This document shows positions 57,138 through 64,000 of a stretch of DNA of 64,000 nt, one piece after another. The stretch covers positions 1-64,000 of the forward strand of contig NZ_JACJSB010000001.1 in the NCBI RefSeq assembly GCF_014697585.1, written 5' to 3'. Under the pieces are notes generated by a model, which did not search any database, had not been told where the DNA came from, and was given only the letters and a program-made list of their open reading frames with translations. Each line of letters opens with the position of its first letter. Position 1 is the first letter of the stretch. The DNA comes from Dolichospermum sp. FACHB-1091 (GTDB taxonomy: Bacteria; Cyanobacteriota; Cyanobacteriia; Cyanobacteriales; Nostocaceae). The translations under genes and the position numbers were made by a program.

Positions 57138-57830
57138 TTACTTTGAACTAGAGTTAGGATCTAAATAAACGACATCAGCTTTATTTAGCATAGCCTGAAT
57201 GACTTTTGCTTCTATTAGAGATTGAGATAATTGTTCTTGTAACTTTTTTACATCGCTTGAATCTAAGGCCACATAAAACTCTTTTGAACCGCTTGCATCT
57301 TGATACGCAATTTTTAAAGTATGAACTACTAAAGCGCCAGCAATTCCTTCTTTTTTTTCTGCTTTGAAAACGGGTCTGACATCTGTAATTATCCGGGAAT
57401 TTAAGAAAATACTATCATACTCTTGTAACAAAATTAGTGCTTGAGAAGAAATACTAATAGATCCATCAATTGCCAATATTTTAGTTAATCTTTGTTTAAA
57501 ATGTGCTAATTCTTCGGCAGATAATTGTGAAAATGTGTCATCACTGGAAACAGCATTAATTAACCCTGTGATTATTTCAGTATTTTTAAGGTTTCCTTGG
57601 ATGCGAAGAGAGTGAATTGAATGAATAGCTCTTAAAATCTCTTGCAAATCATTAATAGAGACTTCCTCTATTTTGGGAGAAATTTCCAATACTAAACTAT
57701 CTATATCTACAAAAGGATGAACTTCTGTTATTGCATTCAGTAGGCGATTAAATAGAGGTTCATCAATTTTTATAATTAATGTAATCCCGAATTGATATTG
57801 TTGTGGAATTTTGAAACTTTTCATTTTCAT
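57138..57830 (-). CDS. 230-aa conserved-looking protein, unknown family
   Basis: Unrecognised. It begins FKIPQQYQFGITLIIKIDEP. The second half has a regular look: FKQRLTKILAIDGSISISSQALILLQEYDSIF, RIITDVRPVF, AGALVVHTLKIAYQD, EFYVALDSSDVKKLQEQL and a final VVYLD. This suggests a compact alpha/beta domain of about 110 residues. It heads the three-gene unit with the 161-aa and HEPN genes, 105 bases after the VWA gene. Confidence 0.65.
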   Translation of the reverse strand: MKMKSFKIPQQYQFGITLIIKIDEPLFNRLLNAITEVHPFVDIDSLVLEISPKIEEVSINDLQEILRAIHSIHSLRIQGNLKNTEIITGLINAVSSDDTFSQLSAEELAHFKQRLTKILAIDGSISISSQALILLQEYDSIFLNSRIITDVRPVFKAEKKEGIAGALVVHTLKIAYQDASGSKEFYVALDSSDVKKLQEQLSQSLIEAKVIQAMLNKADVVYLDPNSSSK

Positions 57831-57935
57831 TAAAGTTGATATTTTTGATATTCTAAATTAATCTATATTTAGACTAGCATCAAAACCCTTGATTTTTTAC
57901 ATTCTCAAGGGCAGGCTTTTGAGCCTACCCCTAGA

Positions 57936-59216
57936 CTATTCTTTCAAAACTGTCTTTGATGCGATTCTCGTCTTTTTCTGATCGCTTTTTGAAAGTTCTC
58001 CACCAACTTGTAAGCGAGTAGCAGAGGATTGTAACACCGTTACTGCACTGCTATCACCGATTTGTAAAGCGGTATTAGCAGCAGTTTGTAACATTGTAGC
58101 TGCACCTTTTGCGTCGCCTAGTGCCAATTTTGCCTCAGCCAATTGAGTTTGACGATATTTAGCTAAGAGCAAAATTGACTGTAACACCTGAGAATTGAGA
58201 GCGGGTTCGTAAGACCTGGTGAAATTAGCATATATTGGCACTAAAGGTGAAAGTAAACCCTGTTTATTCAAAGATGGGTCATCATAGCGAATTTGGATAT
58301 GGCCAATGACCTGTTTTCCTTCTGGTAATTGTCCCAGATAAATATTCGCTAAAACTACTCGTTCCACATCTTTCATTAAATCCCCCAAGCGTAAGACCAA
58401 AGTTCCATTAGCATCGGTTTCTACTGGTAACTCAATAGTATCCGGGGCAACTTGGGCTATGGGTTTAAGTTCTGCTAACCGCACACCAGGAACGAAAGAC
58501 AACAGTAAATGGGCATTTGTTAACCCTACTAACTGCACCCGACGAAACAACCTGGCAAATTGAGTCACAGCTTGTTCAGGATTCTCGATATAAGCTAGAG
58601 TACCACCACCTGCATCAGCGATTTTCTCCAGTAAATTTTGATTCCAGTCATCACCAAAACCCAGAGTGTTAATTGTTAGATTTAGTTTAGCGGCTTTTTT
58701 GGCTAGTTGTAAACAACGTTTATTGTCATTGGGTCCAATTTGCCATTTCCAGATTTGTAGCCCCTTATCCCCATGGCCATCTGTCAGTAGGAAAGCTTGG
58801 GAAACAGCGCCTTTTGTGCCTTTAAGTAGTTCTGTGATCCCTAAAGATAAACCTTCAGCAATCACAGTACCGCCAGCAGTCTTTAATTTGGCTTTTAGCT
58901 GGGTTTTGATACTAGTCCTATCACTGACGATTTGATTGGGGATAATGACCCTCGCAGTGCCAGCAAAAGCGATAACTGAAATGCGATCGCCTGGCTTTAA
59001 TTGATCCAATAATTGTTCCACGGCTTGCATCACCGTATTCATGGGTTCACCAGACATAGAACCACTTTGATCCAGAATCAAGCACAGATTTAAGGGCAAA
59101 GTTTGTTCAAAACCAGCGGGAATCGCGGAAATAGAAATTGAGAGTTGACGTTGATTACTTACTTGGGCAGCATCAACGTTAGTATCATTTAAAGCCGATA
59201 TTAGTTTAACTTTCAT
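57936..59216 (-). CDS. VWA-domain protein 2
   Basis: A 426-aa protein with a von Willebrand A domain at residues ~40-240. The MIDAS motif DQSGSMSGEP is present, with later TDGHGD and a conserved Thr. The C-terminal part (about 330-400) is helical with an LAKYRQTQLAEAKLALGDAKGAATMLQTAANTAL stretch. No signal peptide, so it is cytosolic. It is a tandem paralogue of the gene at 59213-60469 and overlaps it by 4 bases. VWA proteins act as metal-dependent scaffolds; partners unknown. Confidence 0.88.
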   Translation of the reverse strand: MKVKLISALNDTNVDAAQVSNQRQLSISISAIPAGFEQTLPLNLCLILDQSGSMSGEPMNTVMQAVEQLLDQLKPGDRISVIAFAGTARVIIPNQIVSDRTSIKTQLKAKLKTAGGTVIAEGLSLGITELLKGTKGAVSQAFLLTDGHGDKGLQIWKWQIGPNDNKRCLQLAKKAAKLNLTINTLGFGDDWNQNLLEKIADAGGGTLAYIENPEQAVTQFARLFRRVQLVGLTNAHLLLSFVPGVRLAELKPIAQVAPDTIELPVETDANGTLVLRLGDLMKDVERVVLANIYLGQLPEGKQVIGHIQIRYDDPSLNKQGLLSPLVPIYANFTRSYEPALNSQVLQSILLLAKYRQTQLAEAKLALGDAKGAATMLQTAANTALQIGDSSAVTVLQSSATRLQVGGELSKSDQKKTRIASKTVLKE

Positions 59217-60469
59217 TGAGGGGAAGCATCTTGCAAAACAGTTTTTGAGACAATTCTGGTTTTTTTGCGATCGCTTTCTGATAACTCTCCCCCGGCTTGC
59301 AAGCGTGTAGCGGAAACTTGCAAAATCGTTGCAGCATTACTATCACCCATTTGCAAAGCAGTTTTCGCCGCCGTTTGTAACATCGTCGCCGCTCCAGCCC
59401 GATCACCTTGCTGTAATTTCGTTTCTGCTAACTGGGTTTGACGATACTTGGCTAAAGCTAAAACCGATTTTTGCACCTGGGGATTTGGTGCTGCTTGGTA
59501 ATCCCTGGTGACATTGGCGTAAATTGGTAGATTGGGGGAGTATAGCCCAATTTGGTTATGGGCGGGGTCATCGTAGCGAACTTGAATATTAGCGATCGCT
59601 TGTTTACCTTCTGGCAACTGTCCCACATAAATATTAACTAAAACCACCCGTTCCACGTCTGTCATTAAATCACCTAATCTCACCCCCAATCGGCCATCAC
59701 TTTCTGTTTGTATTGGTAAATCTATAGTATCTGGAGACACTTGGGCAATAGGTTTCAGTTCTGCTAACCGCACATTTGGCATCAGTGATAATAACAGATA
59801 AGCATTAGTCAATCCTACTGTTTGCATCCGGTTGAACAATCTCCCAAACTCAGTTACCGCCTGATTTGGTTGTTGAATATAAGACAAAGTACCCATGCCC
59901 GCATCAGCAATTTTCTCTAAAACCTTATCATTCCAATTGTCACCAAATCCCAATGTATTAAGGGTTAAATTATAACTGGCGGCTAATTGAGCGAATTTCA
60001 AGCAGCGTTCATTATCACCATGTTCATTTTCCCCATCAGTGAGTAAAAATGCTTGAGAAACTGTATCTTGTTTACCTTTTGCTAACTCCTCAATTCCCAA
60101 ACGTAAACCCTCATCAATAGAAGTTCCTCCTTCAGCGCTGAGTTGCTTAATTTGCCTTTTGATCGATTCTGGATCTTTAATTAACTGATTAGGAACTAAA
60201 ACCTTAGCCCGGTGGTCAAAAACAACAACACTAAGTCGATCTTCAGGACTCAAACGATCTACCAACAAACAGGCCGCAGTTTTCACAGTTTCCAGAGATT
60301 TTCCCCCCATTGAACCACTATGATCGAGAATTAGGCATAAATTCAATGGTATAGTCCGATCTATAGTTTCACCACTAGCAGAAACGGAAACTACTAATTG
60401 ACGTTGAGTGCTGATTTGATTTGCGTCTACAGCACCATCATTAAGGGCCAGTTGTAAATTTACTTTCAT
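59213..60469 (-). CDS. VWA-domain protein 1
   Basis: A 418-aa paralogue of the downstream gene; long stretches are identical (TLGFGDNWN...LEKIADAG, RLFNRMQTVGLTNAYLLLS, EGKQAIANIQVRYDDP). MIDAS motif DHSGSMGGKS is intact. The C-terminus carries the same helical region. Start MKVNLQLALNDGAVDANQ is clear. The two genes arose by tandem duplication. Confidence 0.88.
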   Translation of the reverse strand: MKVNLQLALNDGAVDANQISTQRQLVVSVSASGETIDRTIPLNLCLILDHSGSMGGKSLETVKTAACLLVDRLSPEDRLSVVVFDHRAKVLVPNQLIKDPESIKRQIKQLSAEGGTSIDEGLRLGIEELAKGKQDTVSQAFLLTDGENEHGDNERCLKFAQLAASYNLTLNTLGFGDNWNDKVLEKIADAGMGTLSYIQQPNQAVTEFGRLFNRMQTVGLTNAYLLLSLMPNVRLAELKPIAQVSPDTIDLPIQTESDGRLGVRLGDLMTDVERVVLVNIYVGQLPEGKQAIANIQVRYDDPAHNQIGLYSPNLPIYANVTRDYQAAPNPQVQKSVLALAKYRQTQLAETKLQQGDRAGAATMLQTAAKTALQMGDSNAATILQVSATRLQAGGELSESDRKKTRIVSKTVLQDASPQ

Positions 60470-60618
60470 AATTTCTGTTTCCTATCTAGTTTTAGACATA
60501 CACAATTTTATAAATAACTTCAAATGGCATCCTCTATACTACGGAAAATAAGTTAATTCAGATTGTTAATATAATTTCATAAGTGGAATTAAGCTTATTT
60601 TTATGCTACCATAATTAT

Positions 60619-61030
60619 TTAAACTCCTGTAAGTGCTTCCCAATCTTCCATCTTTAAATCTTCCACGCGACTAAATTCGGCAGTGTTATGAGTTACCAAA
60701 ATCAAACTATTTGCCAAAGCAATAGCTGCAATCTGTAAATCATAGGGTCTGATAGGAGTTCCTATTTTAGTGAGTTTTGCGCGAATATCTCCAAATATTT
60801 CTGCTGCTTCATCATCAAATGGTAGAGAAATAAACCGACTCAAAAATGCTTTCTGTAAAGCTAGAGTTCGGCTAGGGTTATTACTTTTCATTGCTCCATA
60901 AAATAATTCTGATTTAACAGTAGAACAAACGGCTATATCAGAATCTAACCGATCTTCTATTCTGCGTCGTAAATTAATATTTCTACCGTTCAAATAAACA
61001 ATGCAAATTCGTATCTAATAAGTAAATCAT
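60619..61030 (-). pseudogene. VapC-type PIN toxin, frameshifted
   Basis: The ATG at 61030 gives MIYLLDTN, the usual VapC start with its metal-binding Asp, but then the frame breaks. The continuation CIVYLNGRNINLRRRIEDRL is in another frame; about two bases are missing after the DTN codons near 61004. The rest of the domain is intact (VCSTVKSELFYGAMKS, PYDLQIAAIALANSLILVTHNTAEF). The start overlaps the antitoxin stop by 4 bases. The toxin is probably inactive. Confidence 0.82.
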
Positions 61031-61287
61031 TCTATTGGTTCTCTTTCTTCATATTCACCTTGAGGATATCTAATAATTGGGTCATCGGCTAAACAGCCAT
61101 AAGTTCTATTAATAAAATCATGCCATTCTATATCTTTTATTTCTGGATTTTGGGCAATTTTGATGGTTTGATTAACAACTTCAAATGTTACTGTTACTTC
61201 TAATTCTGTTTCTCTCATTTCCAGAGGAATATCTAAATGAAGCATCCCATCTTTACCTACGTAGGAATGAATTTTGATACTTCGCAT
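61027..61287 (-). CDS. VapB-like antitoxin
   Basis: An 86-aa acidic protein beginning MRSIKIHSYVGKDGMLHLDIP, the beta-hairpin pattern of cyanobacterial VapB/AbrB-like antitoxins, with an acidic tail (GEYEEREPIE). It precedes the frameshifted vapC gene and overlaps its start. Only the antitoxin appears intact. Confidence 0.78.
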   Translation of the reverse strand: MRSIKIHSYVGKDGMLHLDIPLEMRETELEVTVTFEVVNQTIKIAQNPEIKDIEWHDFINRTYGCLADDPIIRYPQGEYEEREPIE

Positions 61288-61479
61288 ATTTTTATTATCT
61301 ACTACTTTATTTAATATATCAAATCATCAGCCCTAAACAAGTTAACTCTTATTTTAATTTAGTTGAAAAATATTTACCCAGATTATAAAAAGCCATATTT
61401 AACAAAATTTAACCAAAACTCGGAATAATACTCGCAAATAAGTGTAAAATCTAATAGATAATCTCTTGCGGATGTGATT

Positions 61480-63504
61480 ATGCCACCAGACTACAGCGGT
61501 CAAAATCTCCGAGGACGCTCTTTTAAAGGTAAAGACCTGACAGGTGCGAACTTTAGTAAAGCTGATATTAGAGGGGCAAATTTTACCAACGCTATCCTTA
61601 AAGGTGCTGATTTTAGTGGCGCTAAGGCTGGACTACAGAAGCGTTGGATAATTGGGTTACTAATAATTACGTTGTTACTGTCAGCGCTATCAGGTTTGTT
61701 TTCCACGGTTTCTGTTGTATTGATGTACCGTACTTTGTGTAAAGATATAATCGCTGGTATAGTCGCACTCATTACATTAGCTATTTTTTGTATCATTACT
61801 GCTCGTAAAGGTTTATTGGCAGGTTTAGGAATGGTCGCCGTCGCCTTTGGTGTCGTAGCAGTTTCGGCTGTTACCTTTGCTTCATCTGTACAAGGAATTT
61901 CAATTGGATTACTTGTTTTGGCTTTTGCTGGTGTCGTCACCTCTTCAGTAACCTTCACCTTTGTCTTCTCCTTCGCTTTCACCTTTATTTTTGCCATTTT
62001 CTTCACCATTTTCTTTGCCTCTATCTTTGCTATTATACTGGGAAACTTTTTTGATGTTCCTATTGCTATTGTATTTGCCGTCGCTGTAGTTTTTGTAATT
62101 TTTAGTGCTTATATTGGCTGGCGTAGTTTAAAAGGAGACGAAAGAGATTCTTGGATTCGCTCTTGTGCTATTGCTTTTGCTGCAACAGGAGGCACAAATT
62201 TTTATGGTGCTGATTTAACTGATGCTGATTTTACAGGTGCAATGCTGAAAAACACAGATTTCAGAAAAGCAAATCTAAGGCGCACTCGTTTTTATGAAGC
62301 CAAAAAACTCGATTTTGCTAGACCAGGAAATACTATATTAAGTAACCCTGCTGTTCTCAATTTGCTCGTTACTTTAAATGGTAGAAATAAACCTTATATT
62401 GGTGCAAATCTGAAAGGTGCAAACCTAATAGGTGCAGACTTGAAAGAGGCTAATTTAAAAAATGCTGATATTATTGAAGCCACCTTTCAAGAAGCTAATT
62501 TAGAAGGTGCAAATCTGACTCTTACTCAAGCCATTGGTACTAATTTCACCAAAGCTCAAATGACAGGTGCTTGTGTGGAAGCTTGGAATATTGAAAGTAC
62601 AACGATATTAGATAATGTAGATTGTCGTTTTGTCTATCTTTTAGAAGATCCTAAACCGGGAACAGATGACCGGGAACGCCGTCCTAGTAGTGGAGAATTT
62701 CAACCAGGAGAGTTTACAAAATTATTTGAAGAAGTTTTAAATACTGTTGATTTAATTTTCCAAAATGGTATTGACTGGAAGGCTTTTATTACTGCTTTCA
62801 AAAAGGTGCAAGTTGAAAATCAAGATACAGAATTAGTTATCCAGAGTATTGAAAATAAAGGTGATGGTGTGGTTGTTGTTAAAGTTGCTGTTCCTGAGAA
62901 TGCGAATAAAGAAAAGATTCACAGCGATTTTACTCAAAATTATCAATTAGCATTAGCAGAAGTAGAAAAATATAAAGAACTTTTACAAGCTTCTAATAAT
63001 CAGAATGCAAATCTATGGTTAACTATTAATAAGTTAGTAGAAGCAGAAAAATCTATAAATGTTCAAATTGATAATAAAGTGGAGAATGAAAATATGACTA
63101 AGGATTCTAGCCGTAAAATTGAAATTGGTAATATTGGTGGAGATTTTAACGCCAGTGGACAAGCTTTGAATTTAGGTGAAATCAGTGGTACAGTCATAAA
63201 TACTATTAATGAATTAGCAACTGCACCGGAAGCAGATAAACCAGGAATTAAAGAATTATTGACACAATTAAAAACAGCAATTGAAACTGATACTGATTTA
63301 ACAGCAAAAGACAAAGAAAAGGCACTAAAACAAGTCAAATCTTTAGCAGAAGCCGCCCAAAATCCTCAAGAAAAACAAGATTTAGCAGATACAGCAATCA
63401 CAATGTTAAAAGGAGTTCTCACCAACTTACCAACGGCGGCCAAATTAGTTGAAGAATGTGGTAAGTTATTACCGTTAATTGCTGGTTTTTTAGGTTTAAG
63501 TTAG
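61480..63504 (+). CDS. Pentapeptide-repeat protein with TM block and Gly/Asn-rich tail
   Basis: A 674-aa multi-domain protein. Residues ~5-50 are pentapeptide repeats (LRGRSFKGKDLTGANFSK). About six TM segments follow (about 52-220; one is very Phe-rich, TFVFSFAFTFIFAIFFTIFF). A second pentapeptide block covers ~240-285 and ~310-370. Residues ~385-520 have an alpha-alpha-beta-beta-alpha pattern (FEEVLNTVDLIFQNGIDW, LVIQSIENKGDGVVVVKVAV). The tail has a Gly/Asn-rich segment GNIGGDFNASGQALNLGEIS near 546-575, then amphipathic helices and a hydrophobic end LPLIAGFLGLS. Start ATG at 61480 is preferred over the GTG at 61474. Confidence 0.82.
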   Translation: MPPDYSGQNLRGRSFKGKDLTGANFSKADIRGANFTNAILKGADFSGAKAGLQKRWIIGLLIITLLLSALSGLFSTVSVVLMYRTLCKDIIAGIVALITLAIFCIITARKGLLAGLGMVAVAFGVVAVSAVTFASSVQGISIGLLVLAFAGVVTSSVTFTFVFSFAFTFIFAIFFTIFFASIFAIILGNFFDVPIAIVFAVAVVFVIFSAYIGWRSLKGDERDSWIRSCAIAFAATGGTNFYGADLTDADFTGAMLKNTDFRKANLRRTRFYEAKKLDFARPGNTILSNPAVLNLLVTLNGRNKPYIGANLKGANLIGADLKEANLKNADIIEATFQEANLEGANLTLTQAIGTNFTKAQMTGACVEAWNIESTTILDNVDCRFVYLLEDPKPGTDDRERRPSSGEFQPGEFTKLFEEVLNTVDLIFQNGIDWKAFITAFKKVQVENQDTELVIQSIENKGDGVVVVKVAVPENANKEKIHSDFTQNYQLALAEVEKYKELLQASNNQNANLWLTINKLVEAEKSINVQIDNKVENENMTKDSSRKIEIGNIGGDFNASGQALNLGEISGTVINTINELATAPEADKPGIKELLTQLKTAIETDTDLTAKDKEKALKQVKSLAEAAQNPQEKQDLADTAITMLKGVLTNLPTAAKLVEECGKLLPLIAGFLGLS

Positions 63505-63841
63505 AAACCCATTTTTTAGCCTGGACGATTGATTATATAGCGGCTATACAAACAAGGTTATTCCAAGAGGAATTTAACCCACGAAGGTGGGTTTTGTCTG
63601 TATAGACGCGGTTTCTAACCGCCCTGTTCTGAAAATATCGTTAAGATGGGAGGTAGAACATCCCGGAAAGCATTCGGTTTTGTAGGTTGGGTAGAACGAA
63701 GTGAAACCCAACAAAAGAAGGAAAAATGTTGGGTTTCGTTCCGATTGCTCCGCAACGCTAACGCGAACAACCCAACCTACATAGTTTGACGAAATGCTAT
63801 GATATTAAACCATCACAAATATCTCTGGAGATGAAAATTAT
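63505..63841. repeat. Repeat-rich gap with two element families
   Basis: 63538-63622 is a member of the inverted-repeat family seen at 38383-38467 (CGGCTATACAAACAA ... TTTTGTCTGTATAGACGCGG). 63683-63782 is a large palindromic unit with TGTAGGTTGGGTAGAACGAA at one end and CAACCCAACCTACA at the other. No gene is visible. Confidence 0.75.
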
Positions 63842-64000
63842 ATGACTCTCACAATTAACAATTTAGAAAAAATAGAACAAATTTTAAAATATGATGATAA
63901 CGACTATCAAATAGAACTACAAGAAGGGAATATTTTAATTATGGGTCTATCGGATATAGAATCTAGTGAAATTGGTGCTGAATTGATTAGATTATTAGGT
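63842..64000 (+). CDS. Uma2 family protein, 5' part only
   Basis: The first 53 codons of a gene that runs off the window: MTLTINNLEKIEQILKYD, then YQIELQEGNILIMGLSDIES and AELIRLLG. This matches the beginning of Uma2 (DUF820) nuclease-fold proteins, which are numerous in cyanobacteria. The catalytic part lies outside the window, so activity cannot be judged. Confidence 0.8.
   Translation, partial: MTLTINNLEKIEQILKYDDNDYQIELQEGNILIMGLSDIESSEIGAELIRLLG

Noticed and set aside
61500-62009. 169-aa minus-strand ORF rich in Lys/Thr/Pro
   Set aside because: It is the antisense shadow of the pentapeptide/TM gene, whose Phe- and Ala-rich codons read as Lys and repeats on the other strand.

Overview
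The window reads as chromosomal DNA of a filamentous, bloom-type cyanobacterium, most likely Nostocales (Anabaena/Dolichospermum/Aphanizomenon-like). Evidence: many copies of the HIP1 palindrome GCGATCGC; cyanobacteria-specific families (DUF2808, Ycf51, DUF3038, DUF4335, COP23, DUF2288, DUF29); a 645-aa GyrB and a 389-aa group 1 sigma factor of cyanobacterial type; heptameric short tandem repeats between genes; AT-rich codon use; and a heavy load of toxin-antitoxin remnants and small non-autonomous inverted-repeat elements. No rRNA, tRNA, CRISPR array or intact transposase gene was recognised.

Layout. 0.6-5.0 kb: a secreted DUF2808 protein, a heptamer repeat block, then the conserved ribosome/membrane-insertion cluster rpmH-rnpA-PH domain protein-yidC-jag/khpB-DUF177. 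5-11 kb: an orphan HigA-like antitoxin, miaA (minus), gyrB, and sigA behind a roughly 1 kb leader. 11-14 kb: a TPR lipoprotein-like gene and a decayed HlyD/ABC efflux operon. 14-20 kb: def, an HdrB-like Fe-S protein, acpP, fabF and tkt (central metabolism). 20-33 kb: single housekeeping or hypothetical genes (zinc-ribbon membrane protein, DnaJ-pentapeptide protein, NAD epimerase, alpha/beta hydrolase, bestrophin-like channel, fused 5-oxoprolinase/hydantoinase, YaaW, O-antigen ligase-like, Ycf51, iron-type alcohol dehydrogenase).

33.3-43.6 kb is the most unusual block. An aminotransferase gene is present twice in direct orientation: complete at 33275-34480, and a 981-bp 5'-truncated copy at 42616-43596. 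They bracket an accessory island with broken and intact toxin-antitoxin genes, two copies of a 113-bp palindromic element, and a minus-strand set made of a TPR-CHAT protease, a 111-aa helical protein and a 463-aa coiled-coil protein with a two-helix membrane tail. This resembles caspase-like conflict/cell-suicide modules. Recombination between the two copies would remove about 9.1 kb and leave one intact aminotransferase.

43.6-50.9 kb: a HindVP-type restriction endonuclease pseudogene hit by a stop codon and a 92-bp MITE, DUF2288, a very large double-trypsin/TPR secreted protein, COP23, and an HtrA-like protease. 51-56 kb: mutS2, DUF3038, DUF4335. 56.2-61.3 kb: a minus-strand run of vapB, frameshifted vapC, two tandem VWA proteins, two unrecognised proteins and a HEPN-like protein. 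61.5-63.5 kb: a pentapeptide-repeat/multi-TM protein with an unusual Gly/Asn-rich tail. The window ends in the start of a Uma2-family gene.

Function names rest on motif recognition by eye; no database search was run.
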